Shown here one piece after another: positions 45,604 to 55,278 of a stretch of 64,000 bases of DNA. The position numbers were made by a program, and so were the translations under genes. The notes beneath the pieces were generated by a model. That model made no database searches, had not been told where the DNA came from, and was given only the letters and a program-made list of their open reading frames with translations. This DNA comes from Prochlorococcus sp. AG-363-P19. GTDB taxonomy: Bacteria > Cyanobacteriota > Cyanobacteriia > PCC-6307 > Cyanobiaceae. The stretch is from positions 1 through 64,000 of the forward strand of contig QCGG01000004.1 in the NCBI GenBank assembly GCA_003280055.1, in the 5' to 3' direction. How positions within the stretch are numbered: position 1 is the first letter of the stretch; the number at the start of each line of letters is the position of its first letter.

Positions 45604-46554
45604 GGAAATATTTAAAGAATCTAATGAATCACTTAGATTGTCATTGTTTGAATTAAGTATCTTTCTACATTCATCTAAAGAAAGATGGGACAAAGCTACA
45701 AACAGGGCAAGCTTAACTGATCCGTCACACTTTTCAAGTAAGAGAAAGCCATCCTTTCGATTTAAATTAGCAATATCACTAAGTATTCTTAAAGATCTAT
45801 CTAGAAGTTTATTATTACTTGCTTTCAGATCAATCATCCTATTCTTGAATACTTTACCTAATTTAATCATCACAGAAGTTGAGATTATATTTAATGCCAT
45901 CTTTGTTGCTGTACCAGCCTTAAGTCTTGTTGAACCAGTAAGTAATTCAGGGCCAGTCAGCAGACGAATATCAATGTCACAGGGTACGGTTACGTTCTCC
46001 TTAGAAACACAACAGATAGAAACAGTTAATGCGGAGATATGTTGTGCATAAGTTAAAGCCCCATGTACATAAGGTGTGGTACCTCCAGCCATTATCCCAA
46101 TCAAACAATCATTTTCACTGAAATTTCTTTTTTGTAAATCCTCTCTACCTAATTTGAAGTCATCTTCAATACCTTCTGCACTAGAAATCAGTGCTTCATC
46201 TCCTCCTGCTATGACACCTTGAACAAGGTCTGGAGGGGTGCAAAATGTTGGGGGACATTCTGCGGCATCTAACACACCCAATCTTCCTGATGTACCTGCC
46301 CCTATATAAAAGAGCTTACCGCCTCTTCTTATTTTAAAGACGATCTGATCAATGGCATTCGATATCTCATTGGTTGCATCTGCTACAGATTGTTGAGGCT
46401 TTTTATCTTCCTGGTTAAAAAGATTTACCAATTGATTTGTTTTTAATTGGTCCAATTCATTACTTAAAGGGTTAGGTAGTTCTGTTAAAAGATAACCTCT
46501 ATCAGTTACTAGACCGGTAAATTTACCTTGATAGTTTTTCTGGTAGTTTGCCAT
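45586..46554 (-). CDS. murQ: N-acetylmuramic acid 6-phosphate etherase
   Basis: Cleaves the lactyl ether of MurNAc-6-P during cell-wall recycling. The 322-residue protein has the SIS sugar-phosphate fold: LFYIGAGTSGRLGVLDAAECPPTF, VIAGGDEALISSAEGIEDD, then IMAGGTTPYVHGAL and LTGSTRLKAGTATKMALNII. Its ATG lies one base after the DUF3110 stop, so the two are coupled. Confidence 0.93.
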   Translation of the reverse strand: MANYQKNYQGKFTGLVTDRGYLLTELPNPLSNELDQLKTNQLVNLFNQEDKKPQQSVADATNEISNAIDQIVFKIRRGGKLFYIGAGTSGRLGVLDAAECPPTFCTPPDLVQGVIAGGDEALISSAEGIEDDFKLGREDLQKRNFSENDCLIGIMAGGTTPYVHGALTYAQHISALTVSICCVSKENVTVPCDIDIRLLTGPELLTGSTRLKAGTATKMALNIISTSVMIKLGKVFKNRMIDLKASNNKLLDRSLRILSDIANLNRKDGFLLLEKCDGSVKLALFVALSHLSLDECRKILNSNNDNLSDSLDSLNISKKKSW

Positions 46555-46555
46555 T

Positions 46556-46963
46556 TTACAAAAGACCTTCTAAACGTTTACGTATAGAATCAATATTTGA
46601 CTCCTCGTTAATTGCAGAATCAACAAGTGAATCGATATTTTCATTTCCTTCGTGCCAATTATTAACGTCTTTATTTTTAATCGGAGGAGATAATAAAAGT
46701 CTTTCTTCTTCTGTCTTAGGAACAAATCCAGATTCAACAAAACGTGCTTGATATCCTGCCTGTGAACAAAAGGCTTCTATTTCCTCTTTCTCAATAGCCT
46801 CAACCGTAGGTTGAGGAAAATCCTGAGCAGCCAGAAGGCCACTATATCTCTCTGCATCATCAATATTCTCAAACATCAAGACAATGACTTGGCCTGAAAT
46901 TTCAAGGGAATGAATTCCTTCACTTTCTTTGCCAGAGTCATAAAGCAGGACATGTACTCGCAT
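46556..46963 (-). CDS. DUF3110 family protein
   Basis: A 135-residue acidic soluble protein with the DUF3110 pattern: MRVHVLLYDSGKESEGIHSLE, VIVLMFENIDDAERYSGLLAAQDFP and AFCSQAGYQARFV near the middle, then an acidic tail. Function unknown; the family is mostly cyanobacterial and plastid-lineage. It lies between dnaJ and murQ on the same strand. Confidence 0.82.
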   Translation of the reverse strand: MRVHVLLYDSGKESEGIHSLEISGQVIVLMFENIDDAERYSGLLAAQDFPQPTVEAIEKEEIEAFCSQAGYQARFVESGFVPKTEEERLLLSPPIKNKDVNNWHEGNENIDSLVDSAINEESNIDSIRKRLEGLL

Positions 46964-47010
46964 AGGCTTTTCAGAAGGGAAATCAATTCAGTAGTTGTTC
47001 CTAAAATATT

Positions 47011-47925
47011 TTAATAAAATTCAGGATTAACAGAAAGTTCCTGTAATCGTTCATATAGAGCTCTTTCTGAGTCTCCTAATTCAGAAGGTATTACAACAAT
47101 TATCTCTACTAGTTGATCTCCTCTATATCCGTCACATTCGAGCCCACGCCCACGAAGTCTTAATAAACGTCCACTTGATGATCCAGGTGGCACCTGAAGT
47201 GTAACTGGTCCATCAATAGTTGGAACTTCTACTGCACAACCCAAAACAGCATCACAGGGAAGAAGTTCTAGTCGGAAAAGAGTCCTTAATCCATCTGCTC
47301 TAAGACCTTCATTGGTCTGTATTCGAAGCTGCAAGAAATGATCTCGTCCGCCGGGTGCCACCCCTGCAAGCCTTAGTCGCCATCCATCTCCAGCTAGTGG
47401 AGGTGTATCAACCTCAATCAAGGTTCCATCATCTAATTCAATTTGAACTGTTGTGCCATTTAATCCTTGATCCAGAGAAAGAGGAACAAGGGTCTCTAAA
47501 TCTTGAAAAGCCTGTACAGGAGGTGGGGGTGGTGTTGATGTTGCTGGCCATGATCTTTTGAATTCTTGAAAATCCTCTTCTTGGGATGGTTCGTATCCTT
47601 CCCTTTTAGGGTATGGGTCATCTTTTCCAAGAACCAATTTCAAGTAATCCTCAAAAGATGGGAACCCCTCTTCAAAAGGAAATTCCTCCTCCTTAGGTGA
47701 ATCATTTAAAGCTTCCCAAGCCTTTCTCCTTCTAGGGTCACTTAAAACTGCATAAGCCTCATTGACTAACTTAAAACGTTCTTCAGCATTCCTATCATTC
47801 CCATTTAAATCAGGATGCCATCTTCTCGCTTCCCTTCTGAATGCGCGTTTTAATTGTTGTGGATCGCTACCAGGTGGAATACCTAATAGTGACCAGTAAT
47901 CTGGGTTAACGGTAGAAGTCATCAT
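47011..47925 (-). CDS. dnaJ: DnaJ-like chaperone (J-domain plus substrate-binding C-terminal domain)
   Basis: An Hsp40 co-chaperone. Residues 9-75 form the J-domain, with the HPD triad in ARRWHPDLNGND and NEAYAVLSDPRRRKAW. The linker is acidic and proline-rich; the C-terminal half is the DnaJ_C substrate-binding fold. No zinc-finger repeats (CxxCxGxG) are seen, so it is a class B (CbpA-type) protein of 304 residues. It overlaps the 3' end of dnaK by 20 bases and is its evident partner. Confidence 0.92.
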   Translation of the reverse strand: MMTSTVNPDYWSLLGIPPGSDPQQLKRAFRREARRWHPDLNGNDRNAEERFKLVNEAYAVLSDPRRRKAWEALNDSPKEEEFPFEEGFPSFEDYLKLVLGKDDPYPKREGYEPSQEEDFQEFKRSWPATSTPPPPPVQAFQDLETLVPLSLDQGLNGTTVQIELDDGTLIEVDTPPLAGDGWRLRLAGVAPGGRDHFLQLRIQTNEGLRADGLRTLFRLELLPCDAVLGCAVEVPTIDGPVTLQVPPGSSSGRLLRLRGRGLECDGYRGDQLVEIIVVIPSELGDSERALYERLQELSVNPEFY

Positions 47926-49906
47926 CCCAAGGATCTATCCCTCGTCTTCCAGAGTTCCTTCTTGATTCATAAGGTGCCGATGGGTTATTCCAAGGATCAT
48001 CATCCCAATAATCATCGGAAAAAAGCTCATCTTTAATAGAACCAAAAGTATTGCGAATTCCTTGTAGTGGGTTTGCATCAGTGCGTCTCTCAGCCGCTAA
48101 ACGCCGATTTAAACCAAAAAGAGCTTCTTGTAAACCAGCTACTGCATATTCAAGTTCTTGAGGGTCATCATTTTCAAGTTCATCTTGAACATCTCTTAAT
48201 GACATTTCCACAGCTCGTTGTTGTCGCTCTGCTCCATATGGGCCAAGTTCTAAGGCTGCGTCACGAAGTCTCCTCTCTGCTTGAGCAACAAGAGTCATAG
48301 CGCTATTTTTTCTGTCAATAGACGATCTTCGTTTCCTATCTTCATCGGCCTTAGCCTTAGCATCAGCCAAAATCGTCTTAATTTCATCCTCGTCAAGGTT
48401 AGAGCCACCTTGAATGCTTACCGTTTGTTTCCTGCCAGTTGTTCTATCTGTAGCACTAACTTCTAAAAGCCCATTTGAATCAATATCAAAGGCTACCTGA
48501 ACTTGAGGAACTCCTCTTGGGGCAGGGGGTATGCCTGAGAGCTTGAATCGACCTAAAGACTTATTGTCTGAAGCTAATTGACGTTCACCTTGCCAAACAT
48601 GAATCTCAACAGAAGATTGGTTTGCTTCTGATGTACTAAAAACATCAGCTTGTCTAACTGGAATTGGAGTGTTTCTGGGTATAAGAACTTTCATCAAACC
48701 TCCAACAGTTTCAAGACCTAAAGACAAAGGAGTGACATCATTAAGCATTAAATCTCGCAATTCTCCTGTAAGGATTCCTGCTTGAACGGCTGCTCCAATA
48801 GCTACGACTTCATCAGGATTAACTGATTGACATGGTGTTTTAGGAATCAAAGTTCTTACAAGTTGTTGAATCATCGGCATCCTGGTACATCCACCAACTA
48901 AGACGACGTCATCAACATCTCTGGGATCCCACCCTGAATCATTAATCGCAGACTGAACTGGTAAAAGTAAACGGTCTAGTAAGTCAGGACAAAGAGATTC
49001 AAATGTATGCCTATCCAAGTTCGTTTCTATATGAAGTGGGCCATCCATTCCAGAACCAGTACCGATGAAAGGAAGTGAAATAGGGGTTGTTTTGACTCCA
49101 GAGAGTTCCTGCTTTGCTTTTTCAGCAGCTTCGGTCAAACGCTGAAGTGCTTGTCGATCACGTCGTAAATCAATCGAATGTTCTTTTTGAAAATTTTCTG
49201 AAAGCCAGTCAACTATTCTTTGATCAAAATCATTACCCCCAAGTTGAGTGTCTCCACAGGTTGCTTTGACATCAAAAACCCCGTTTGCAATGGACATCAA
49301 GGAGACATCGAAAGTGCCACCCCCAAGATCAAAAACTAAAACTTTTCGATTTGCTGAACGATCAAAACCATATGCCAAAGCCGCAGCAGTTGGTTCATTC
49401 AGAATGCGTTCTACAGTTATTCCTGCTAAACGACCAGCATCTCGTGTTGCCTGTCGCTGAGAATCGTTGAAGTAGGCAGGAACTGTTATTACAGCTGCTT
49501 CTACTGATTCGCCCAAAAAAGTTTCAGCATCATCAATTAACTTCCTAAGAATGCAGGCAACTAATTCTTCAGGTGCATACTCTCTTTCTGTAGAAGGACA
49601 AGTAACTCTTACATTTCCTTGTGAATTAGCCCTAACGGTATAAGGAACATTAAGACTGTTTTCCTCTAACTCATCCCAAGAACGTCCAACAAAGCGTTTC
49701 AAATTCGAAAAAGTGTTTTTAGGACTAAGAACCAACTGCCTCCTAGCCAACTGTCCCACTAAAAGTTCAGAATCCTTCGTATAACCAACAACTGAAGGAG
49801 TGGTTCTACAACCTTCAGCATTAGCTATTACTTGAGGACGTCCTGCCTCAAGCACTCCTAAAACGGAGTTAGTAGTACCAAGATCAATTCCTACTATCCG
49901 CCCCAT
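47906..49906 (-). CDS. dnaK: DnaK-type Hsp70 chaperone
   Basis: A 666-residue ATP-driven chaperone. ATPase motifs: GIDLGTTNSVLGVLE, AVITVPAYFNDSQRQATRDAG, VFDLGGGTFDVSL and VVLVGGCTRMPMI, followed by the substrate-binding domain. The C-terminus ends in an unusual Asp/Trp/Arg-rich tail (DPWNNPSAPYESRRNSGRRG) instead of the EEVD-like end of DnaK2. It is probably one of the several cyanobacterial paralogues (DnaK1-type by its pairing with a class B dnaJ). No CIRCE element is visible upstream. Confidence 0.94.
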   Translation of the reverse strand: MGRIVGIDLGTTNSVLGVLEAGRPQVIANAEGCRTTPSVVGYTKDSELLVGQLARRQLVLSPKNTFSNLKRFVGRSWDELEENSLNVPYTVRANSQGNVRVTCPSTEREYAPEELVACILRKLIDDAETFLGESVEAAVITVPAYFNDSQRQATRDAGRLAGITVERILNEPTAAALAYGFDRSANRKVLVFDLGGGTFDVSLMSIANGVFDVKATCGDTQLGGNDFDQRIVDWLSENFQKEHSIDLRRDRQALQRLTEAAEKAKQELSGVKTTPISLPFIGTGSGMDGPLHIETNLDRHTFESLCPDLLDRLLLPVQSAINDSGWDPRDVDDVVLVGGCTRMPMIQQLVRTLIPKTPCQSVNPDEVVAIGAAVQAGILTGELRDLMLNDVTPLSLGLETVGGLMKVLIPRNTPIPVRQADVFSTSEANQSSVEIHVWQGERQLASDNKSLGRFKLSGIPPAPRGVPQVQVAFDIDSNGLLEVSATDRTTGRKQTVSIQGGSNLDEDEIKTILADAKAKADEDRKRRSSIDRKNSAMTLVAQAERRLRDAALELGPYGAERQQRAVEMSLRDVQDELENDDPQELEYAVAGLQEALFGLNRRLAAERRTDANPLQGIRNTFGSIKDELFSDDYWDDDPWNNPSAPYESRRNSGRRGIDPWDDDFYR

Positions 49907-49930
49907 GGTTGCTTGAACTGCATTCCAACC
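49907..49930 (-). promoter_or_regulatory. Hairpin abutting the dnaK start codon
   Basis: In the dnaK mRNA GGTTG (49930-49926) pairs with CAACC (49911-49907), with GAA/TTC inside, and the stem ends directly at the ATG. Five plus three pairs only. It could be a start-site thermometer, but this is speculation. Confidence 0.25.
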
Positions 49931-49979
49931 GTAACTGGTATAAATATATTCTCAAGGATTGCCTAGTGTTGTTTTCCAA

Positions 49980-49998
49980 CTTAAAAAGCGTATTAAAG
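49980..49998 (+). promoter_or_regulatory. Candidate Pho-box-like repeat upstream of pstC
   Basis: Two octamers, CTTAAAAA (49980-49987) and TATTAAAG (49991-49998), are spaced by three bases, giving the 11-base period of cyanobacterial PhoB sites. They lie 36 bases before the pstC GTG. The match to the TTAA-centred consensus is partial. Confidence 0.3.
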
Positions 49999-50033
49999 GT
50001 GACAAACTTGTTTTTGCGAATAATGTCGAATAA

Positions 50034-50999
50034 GTGAGAGGCATCCCAGTGTCGGAATCTGAAACTGGAAGCTTCAGTCAGAGAAAGCGATCTTCGTCAG
50101 AAAAGCTATTAGACAAAAGTTTTAAGGCTGTTGCCATTTCCCTGGCTGCAACGGTGGCATTTGTACTTTTCGGAATATTTCTAGTTGTTTTTTCTGGTTC
50201 CTTAGAATCAATAGGTCGATACGGCACTGAATTTCTATTCACCTCCGAATGGAATCCCGTAACTGATAAATATGGCGCATTCACGGCAATTTATGGAACA
50301 TTGGTGACTTCATTACTTTCCTTGTTAATAGCAGTACCACTGGGGATTGGAACAGCAATTTTTATTACTGAAGACATAATCCCGGAGAAGGCTAGGTACT
50401 TAATAGGTTTAATGGTTGAATTATTGGCAGCAATTCCTTCAGTTGTTTTGGGGTTATGGGCAATATTTATCATGGAGCCTTTTCTGAGGCCATTTTTTGT
50501 TTTCCTAAACAATAACTATAGTTGGCTGCCTTTCTTTAACACTGAACCGTTAGGTCCTGGAATGGCTCCAGCAATAATAATACTAGTAATAATGATACTG
50601 CCAATTATCACTTCAATAGCCAGGGACTCATTAAATCAAGTTCCTATTAAACTTAGAGAAGCAGCATACGGCGTTGGTGCAACAAGGTGGACTGCTATTT
50701 TCAATGTAATTCTTCCTGCAGCAATATCCGGCATAGCAGGTGGGGTTTTACTTGCTCTAGGAAGAGCAATGGGAGAAACAATGGCAGTTACGATGATAAT
50801 TGGCAATTCAAATAATTTTAGTTGGTCATTCTTTTCTCCAGGAAATACTATTGCAGCTATGCTTGCAAATCAATTTGGTGAAGCAGATGGAAGTCAAGTT
50901 TCATCATTAATGTTTGCAGCACTTATCCTCATGACTTTGACTTTGTTAGTTAATATTTTTGCTCAATGGATGGTAAAAAAACTAAGTCTAAAATATTAA
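50034..50999 (+). CDS. pstC: Phosphate ABC transporter permease PstC
   Basis: An inner-membrane half of the high-affinity phosphate importer. The 321-residue protein has an N-terminal cytoplasmic segment of about 30 residues and about six membrane helices. The permease (EAA-like) loop is REAAYGVGATRWTAIFNVILPAA with GGVLLALGRAMGETMAV. Starts at GTG 50034. Six bases before pstA; divergent from dnaK. Confidence 0.95.
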   Translation: MRGIPVSESETGSFSQRKRSSSEKLLDKSFKAVAISLAATVAFVLFGIFLVVFSGSLESIGRYGTEFLFTSEWNPVTDKYGAFTAIYGTLVTSLLSLLIAVPLGIGTAIFITEDIIPEKARYLIGLMVELLAAIPSVVLGLWAIFIMEPFLRPFFVFLNNNYSWLPFFNTEPLGPGMAPAIIILVIMILPIITSIARDSLNQVPIKLREAAYGVGATRWTAIFNVILPAAISGIAGGVLLALGRAMGETMAVTMIIGNSNNFSWSFFSPGNTIAAMLANQFGEADGSQVSSLMFAALILMTLTLLVNIFAQWMVKKLSLKY

Positions 51000-51005
51000 A
51001 TCATT

Positions 51006-51911
51006 ATGTCTAACTATTCTATTATTAACTCCAGACAACTTAATTATAAAAATTATGCGGTTAGAAATATTCTAAATATATTTTTAACTATTTTTTCTGG
51101 TATTTTTACAATAATAACTGTACTACCCTTAATACTTGTATTGGGTTATATATTAATTAAAGGTGGTTCACAACTAAGTATAAGTTTACTAACTGAACTT
51201 CCCGAACCTCCAGGGGACGATATGTTTTCAGGAGGAATAGGCAATGCAATAATCGGATCAATAATTGTCACTAGCATTGCAGCAGTTATTGCTGTTCCGA
51301 TTGGTATTGGTGGTGGAGTCTACCTGGCTGAGTATTCAAGGGGAGGAACTTTCTCAAAATTTATTAGATTTGGAACCAACGTTTTGGCTGGTGTACCTTC
51401 TATCATTGCAGGTATATGTGTTTATGGTTCAATAGTATCAAGCAAAATAATTTTTGGAGCAAACTTTAGTGCTTTGGCAGGGGGAATTGCCCTAGCAATC
51501 CTAATGTTGCCAACAGTAATTAAAACAACTGACGAAGGACTAAAGTTAGTCCCTGATGAACTTAGGAAAGGAGCCATCGGTCTAGGTGCATCGCAATTCA
51601 CAACGATAACTAGAATTACACTCCCAGCTGCATTTACACCAATTTCGACTGGAATTGTACTTTCTCTAGCAAGGGCAGCAGGAGAAACAGCCCCTTTAAT
51701 ATTTACTGCCCTTTTCTCATTCTATTGGTCAAATGAACCATCTTCACTTTTAGAGCCAATAGCATCCTTATCAGTACTAATTTATAATTTTGCGTTAGAA
51801 CCATATCAGGCGCAAAATGAACTTGCTTGGGCAGCATCCTTTATTCTTGTTTTCATTCTTCTTATTATGAACATATTTGCCAGGCTTTTAGGAAGATATG
51901 CTCCCAAATAG
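51006..51911 (+). CDS. pstA: Phosphate ABC transporter permease PstA
   Basis: The second permease of the Pst importer, 301 residues, about six membrane helices. Characteristic segments: [27 protein letters not shown] and the cytoplasmic loop [23 protein letters not shown], ending [14 protein letters not shown]. Overlaps pstB by 14 bases if the earliest pstB ATG is used. Confidence 0.95.
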   Translation: MSNYSIINSRQLNYKNYAVRNILNIFLTIFSGIFTIITVLPLILVLGYILIKGGSQLSISLLTELPEPPGDDMFSGGIGNAIIGSIIVTSIAAVIAVPIGIGGGVYLAEYSRGGTFSKFIRFGTNVLAGVPSIIAGICVYGSIVSSKIIFGANFSALAGGIALAILMLPTVIKTTDEGLKLVPDELRKGAIGLGASQFTTITRITLPAAFTPISTGIVLSLARAAGETAPLIFTALFSFYWSNEPSSLLEPIASLSVLIYNFALEPYQAQNELAWAASFILVFILLIMNIFARLLGRYAPK

Positions 51912-52764
51912 AAGCGACATGCAAAAAGCACCTATCTATAAAATGACACCTACAATGAAAATCAAAAATCAAATGATTCAGGAATTGAAAACCTGTGTAT
52001 CGATGGAAAATGTAACTATTAGCTACGGAAAGCAAGAAGCAGTGAAAAATATCTTTTGTGACTTTCCAAATGGTGAAGTTACTGCACTAATAGGCCCTTC
52101 AGGGTGTGGAAAGTCAACCGTATTGAGAGCGATCAATAGAATGAATGATCTAATTGACGGGTGTACTCTGACAGGAAGAGTGCTATTCGATGGGGTAGAT
52201 CTTTATAAGCCTGAAATCGACCCTGTTGAGGTCAGAAGAAGAATTGGGATGGTTTTTCAACAACCAAACCCATTTCCAAAAAGCATCTTTGAAAATATTG
52301 CCTTTGGAGCTCGTGTCAACGGATATAAAGGGAATATGCACGATTTGGTTGAGAAGTCCCTGAAACAGGCAGCAGTATGGGATGAATGCAAAGATAAACT
52401 TAATGAAAGTGGTTATTCATTGTCTGGAGGGCAGCAACAAAGGTTATGTATTGCCAGAACAATTGCTATTCAACCAGATGTAATACTTATGGATGAGCCT
52501 TGTTCTGCGCTAGATCCCATTTCAACACTAAAAATTGAGGAAACAATACACGAGTTAAAGAAACAATTTACAATTGTTATTGTTACTCATAATATGCAAC
52601 AAGCATTACGTGTTAGTGACAAAACAGCATTTTTTAATGCGGAGACTAAAAAAGGCGAATCTGGAAAAGTAGGATATCTTGTTGAATTCAACAACACAGA
52701 AGATATTTTTAACTCCCCAACACAAAAGTCAACACAAGATTATGTTTCTGGCCGGTTCGGCTAA
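51898..52764 (+). CDS. pstB: Phosphate ABC transporter ATPase PstB
   Basis: The ATPase of the Pst importer. Walker [11 protein letters not shown]-loop [12 protein letters not shown], signature [15 protein letters not shown] and Walker [14 protein letters not shown]. The family body begins near [13 protein letters not shown], so the first ATG (51898) gives about 35 extra residues; the ATGs at 51943, 51955 and 51973 are better placed. The substrate-binding protein PstS is not next to the operon. Confidence 0.95.
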   Translation: MLPNRSDMQKAPIYKMTPTMKIKNQMIQELKTCVSMENVTISYGKQEAVKNIFCDFPNGEVTALIGPSGCGKSTVLRAINRMNDLIDGCTLTGRVLFDGVDLYKPEIDPVEVRRRIGMVFQQPNPFPKSIFENIAFGARVNGYKGNMHDLVEKSLKQAAVWDECKDKLNESGYSLSGGQQQRLCIARTIAIQPDVILMDEPCSALDPISTLKIEETIHELKKQFTIVIVTHNMQQALRVSDKTAFFNAETKKGESGKVGYLVEFNNTEDIFNSPTQKSTQDYVSGRFG

Positions 52765-52841
52765 ACAAAAAGATTCCCAGCTAACTTATATTTTCTTGAG
52801 CATCAATTATTGACATTTTAGCTACATCAAAGCAATCTTAA

Positions 52842-52928
52842 CGGAGAGAGAGGGATTCGAACCCTCGATAGAGTTGCCCCTATACAGCATTTCCAGTGCT
52901 GCGCCTTCGACCACTCGGCCATCTCTCC
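52842..52928 (-). tRNA. tRNA-Ser (anticodon GGA)
   Basis: An 87-base class II tRNA. Acceptor GGAGAGA/TCTCTCC with discriminator G, D-arm GCCGAGTGGTCGAAGGC, anticodon arm CAGCA-CTGGAAA-TGCTG, long variable arm TATAGGGGCAACTCTATC, and T-arm GAGGG-TTCGAAT-CCCTC. CCA is not encoded. Confidence 0.97.
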
Positions 52929-52945
52929 TGGAAGCAAAGCTTCAA

Positions 52946-52973
52946 GTTATACAATCTAGCAGATTATGATCAA
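52946..52973 (-). promoter_or_regulatory. Candidate promoter of tRNA-Ser
   Basis: On the minus strand TTGATC (52973-52968), a 16-base spacer and TATAAC (52951-52946). Between the -10 and the tRNA is a short GAAGC/GCTTC hairpin, probably part of the removed 5' leader. Confidence 0.5.
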
Positions 52974-53172
52974 ATTAGTTTTTTATACAAATAATCAATA
53001 TTACAGTCTTGTGTTTAAATGAAGTTTCAGAGTGAAGCATTTTGAAGTTATGAAATCACTAATCAAATGATGTCTTATGCAAAAATATAATTTACAATGC
53101 CTATATAGAATTAACAAAACGACTTCTATTTTAATTTTATACTAAAATAAAAAAACCAGATTTTCTAATGTT

Positions 53173-54060
53173 ATGAATTCATTATTATGCGAAAATGCTT
53201 CCGAGGAGGCTGGGCTAACATCAAGTGATATAAAAGAATTGTCTGCAATATGTAAAGAAGCCGCATCAATGGGAAGCATGATATTAAAGAATAATTTTGG
53301 TAATATTTCTAAAATAAAACATAAAGGTTCTGGTGGTGATTTAGTCACGAATGCAGATCTTGAGGCTGAAAGCGCGATAATTAATTATCTTAGAAAAGAA
53401 AGTCCAGAAATTGCAATTCTAGCGGAAGAAACAGGCTCTATAGGAAATAACGACTCCTTAACCTGGTGTATCGACCCACTTGATGGTACTACTAATTTTG
53501 CTCATGGATTTCCTTTCTTTGCCACATCAATAGGACTGATTTGGAGGAAAATACCAATTTTAGGTTCTATTTCGGCCCCTGCTCTTGGTGAGAATTATTG
53601 TGGGATACCCAGAAAAGGATCGTTTTGTAATGGAGAACGAATTTATTCATCAAACACTAAATCACTTCAAGAATCATTATTAGTAACTGGATTTGCGTAT
53701 GACAGACAAAAAGTCAAAGACAACAACTATGCGGAATTCTGCTGGTTGACCCATAGAACGCATGGGGTAAGAAGAGCTGGAGCTGCATCTTTAGATTTGG
53801 CATATGTAGCCTCTGGAAAAATTGACGGGTACTGGGAAAGAGGTTTATCTCCTTGGGACCTTGCAGGTGGACTACCCATTGCTGAATTAGCAGGCTGCGA
53901 AATATCTGATTACAAAACAGGAGAATTTGATCTCAATAGCGGTAGGGTTCTTGCTTGCGCTCCTGGACTAAAAGAATCATTATTAAATGAACTTAAAAAA
54001 GTTCAACCTCTTCCAGAGGCTACCTATGGATCTTCGCAAATAGATTCCATAGGATCCTGA
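53173..54060 (+). CDS. Inositol monophosphatase family protein
   Basis: A Mg-dependent, Li-sensitive type phosphatase. The 295-residue protein has the metal motifs ILAEETG, WCIDPLDGTTNFAHGFPFFATSIGL and the C-terminal GYWERGLSPWDLAGG. Substrates in this family include inositol-1-P, histidinol-P and PAP. The next gene being hisZ makes a histidinol-phosphatase role thinkable, but the sequence does not decide. A 12-base gap separates them. Confidence 0.9.
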   Translation: MNSLLCENASEEAGLTSSDIKELSAICKEAASMGSMILKNNFGNISKIKHKGSGGDLVTNADLEAESAIINYLRKESPEIAILAEETGSIGNNDSLTWCIDPLDGTTNFAHGFPFFATSIGLIWRKIPILGSISAPALGENYCGIPRKGSFCNGERIYSSNTKSLQESLLVTGFAYDRQKVKDNNYAEFCWLTHRTHGVRRAGAASLDLAYVASGKIDGYWERGLSPWDLAGGLPIAELAGCEISDYKTGEFDLNSGRVLACAPGLKESLLNELKKVQPLPEATYGSSQIDSIGS

Positions 54061-54071
54061 TATCCAAGTCA

Positions 54072-55262
54072 ATGTACCCAATGGCTCTTCAACCGGCAGC
54101 TGGAGCTAGGGATCTCATTCCTCAGCAAGTTAAAAAAAACCAAGAAATCACAAAACGATTAGCTGAGGTTTACAAGCTTTGGGGCTACGAGGAAGTATCC
54201 CCTCCGCGCATAGAAAGGCTTGACACACTTACCGCGGGAGGTGGGATAGCAAACGAGGATATTGTCAGATTAGTTGCGGATGAACCCTTAGGCCTTAGGC
54301 CTGAGTTGACCGCATCAATTGCAAGATCAGCATGCACTAGACTAAAAACTAGGGAAAGACCTTTAAGACTTTGGGCATCAGGAACAACTTTTGAAAGTAG
54401 AGTTGCGGCAGGCGGAGGTATTTATATAGAAGAAAATTTGCAAAGTGGCGTTGAGTTATTTGGCGTCAAAAATATCTCCGCGGAACTAGAGTTGCTTTCT
54501 TTACTTCTAGAATCCTTATTCAAACTTGAAATCGACTCATCCCATAAAACAAAGCTATTGCTTGGAAATACTTGCTTAATGGATTTAGTCCTTGAGAACT
54601 ATGAAGGGAAAATAAGAAATAAAATCAAGCATAATCTAATTGATTATAATAAAATAGGCCTAGAAGATCTGGAAATAGATATTGAAAAGGTTAATGGTCT
54701 AATTAGCATCTTAGAGATGAGAGGACCAGCTAGTGAAATCATAAATAAACTTAAAGAGAAATACGGTGAAGAAGAACCAATTAGGGACCTGGCTAGACTG
54801 TTCAAACAACTTGAACCAATAGCAGAGGAGAAGGGGGTAATTCTTCAGCTTGACCCCACCTTTCAACCACACTTTGAATTATATAATGGACTAGTATTTC
54901 AACTGGTTTGTGAAGGAAAATCATCTCCTGTTGTTATAGCAAGGGGTGGTAGATATGACAAATTGGTTGCTAGTTGTGGAGCCAAGTCAAGTGAAGCTGC
55001 AGGGGCTGGTTTTAGCTTTTCAATTGATGCTATAAGAGAACAAATAACAACCATTAACAAGGATATTCTTGTCGATAATAATAGAACCTTAATAACTTAC
55101 GGACCGCAAAGCAGTCTTGAAGATGCAATGGTTAATCAAAGGGAACTGCATAAAAATGGAATCACTGCTGTTCTTGAACTTGACTGTTGTAATACTCTTG
55201 AAGAGGCAAGAAGTTTACTTCCTGCAAGGAATTGTCAACACATTAAATGGTTAAATAATTAA
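54072..55262 (+). CDS. hisZ: ATP phosphoribosyltransferase regulatory subunit HisZ
   Basis: A catalytically inactive HisRS paralogue that supports short-form HisG in histidine synthesis. The 396-residue protein has a HisRS-like core (GARDLIPQQVKKNQEI, YGYEEVSPPRIERLD-like start, RLVADEPLGLRPELTASIARSA, ARGGRYDKLV), but no clear anticodon-binding domain of HisRS. Start ATG 54072; ATG 54081 is a possible alternative. hisG is not in the window. Confidence 0.9.
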   Translation: MYPMALQPAAGARDLIPQQVKKNQEITKRLAEVYKLWGYEEVSPPRIERLDTLTAGGGIANEDIVRLVADEPLGLRPELTASIARSACTRLKTRERPLRLWASGTTFESRVAAGGGIYIEENLQSGVELFGVKNISAELELLSLLLESLFKLEIDSSHKTKLLLGNTCLMDLVLENYEGKIRNKIKHNLIDYNKIGLEDLEIDIEKVNGLISILEMRGPASEIINKLKEKYGEEEPIRDLARLFKQLEPIAEEKGVILQLDPTFQPHFELYNGLVFQLVCEGKSSPVVIARGGRYDKLVASCGAKSSEAAGAGFSFSIDAIREQITTINKDILVDNNRTLITYGPQSSLEDAMVNQRELHKNGITAVLELDCCNTLEEARSLLPARNCQHIKWLNN

Positions 55263-55278
55263 CAAAAGCCAACTCAAA

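Noticed and set aside
45602-46051. 149-codon open frame antisense to murQ
   Set aside because: Shadow frame opposite a conserved SIS domain.
49907-50033. CIRCE heat-shock operator before dnaK
   Set aside because: No TTAGCACTC/GAGTGCTAA repeat in the dnaK-pstC gap.
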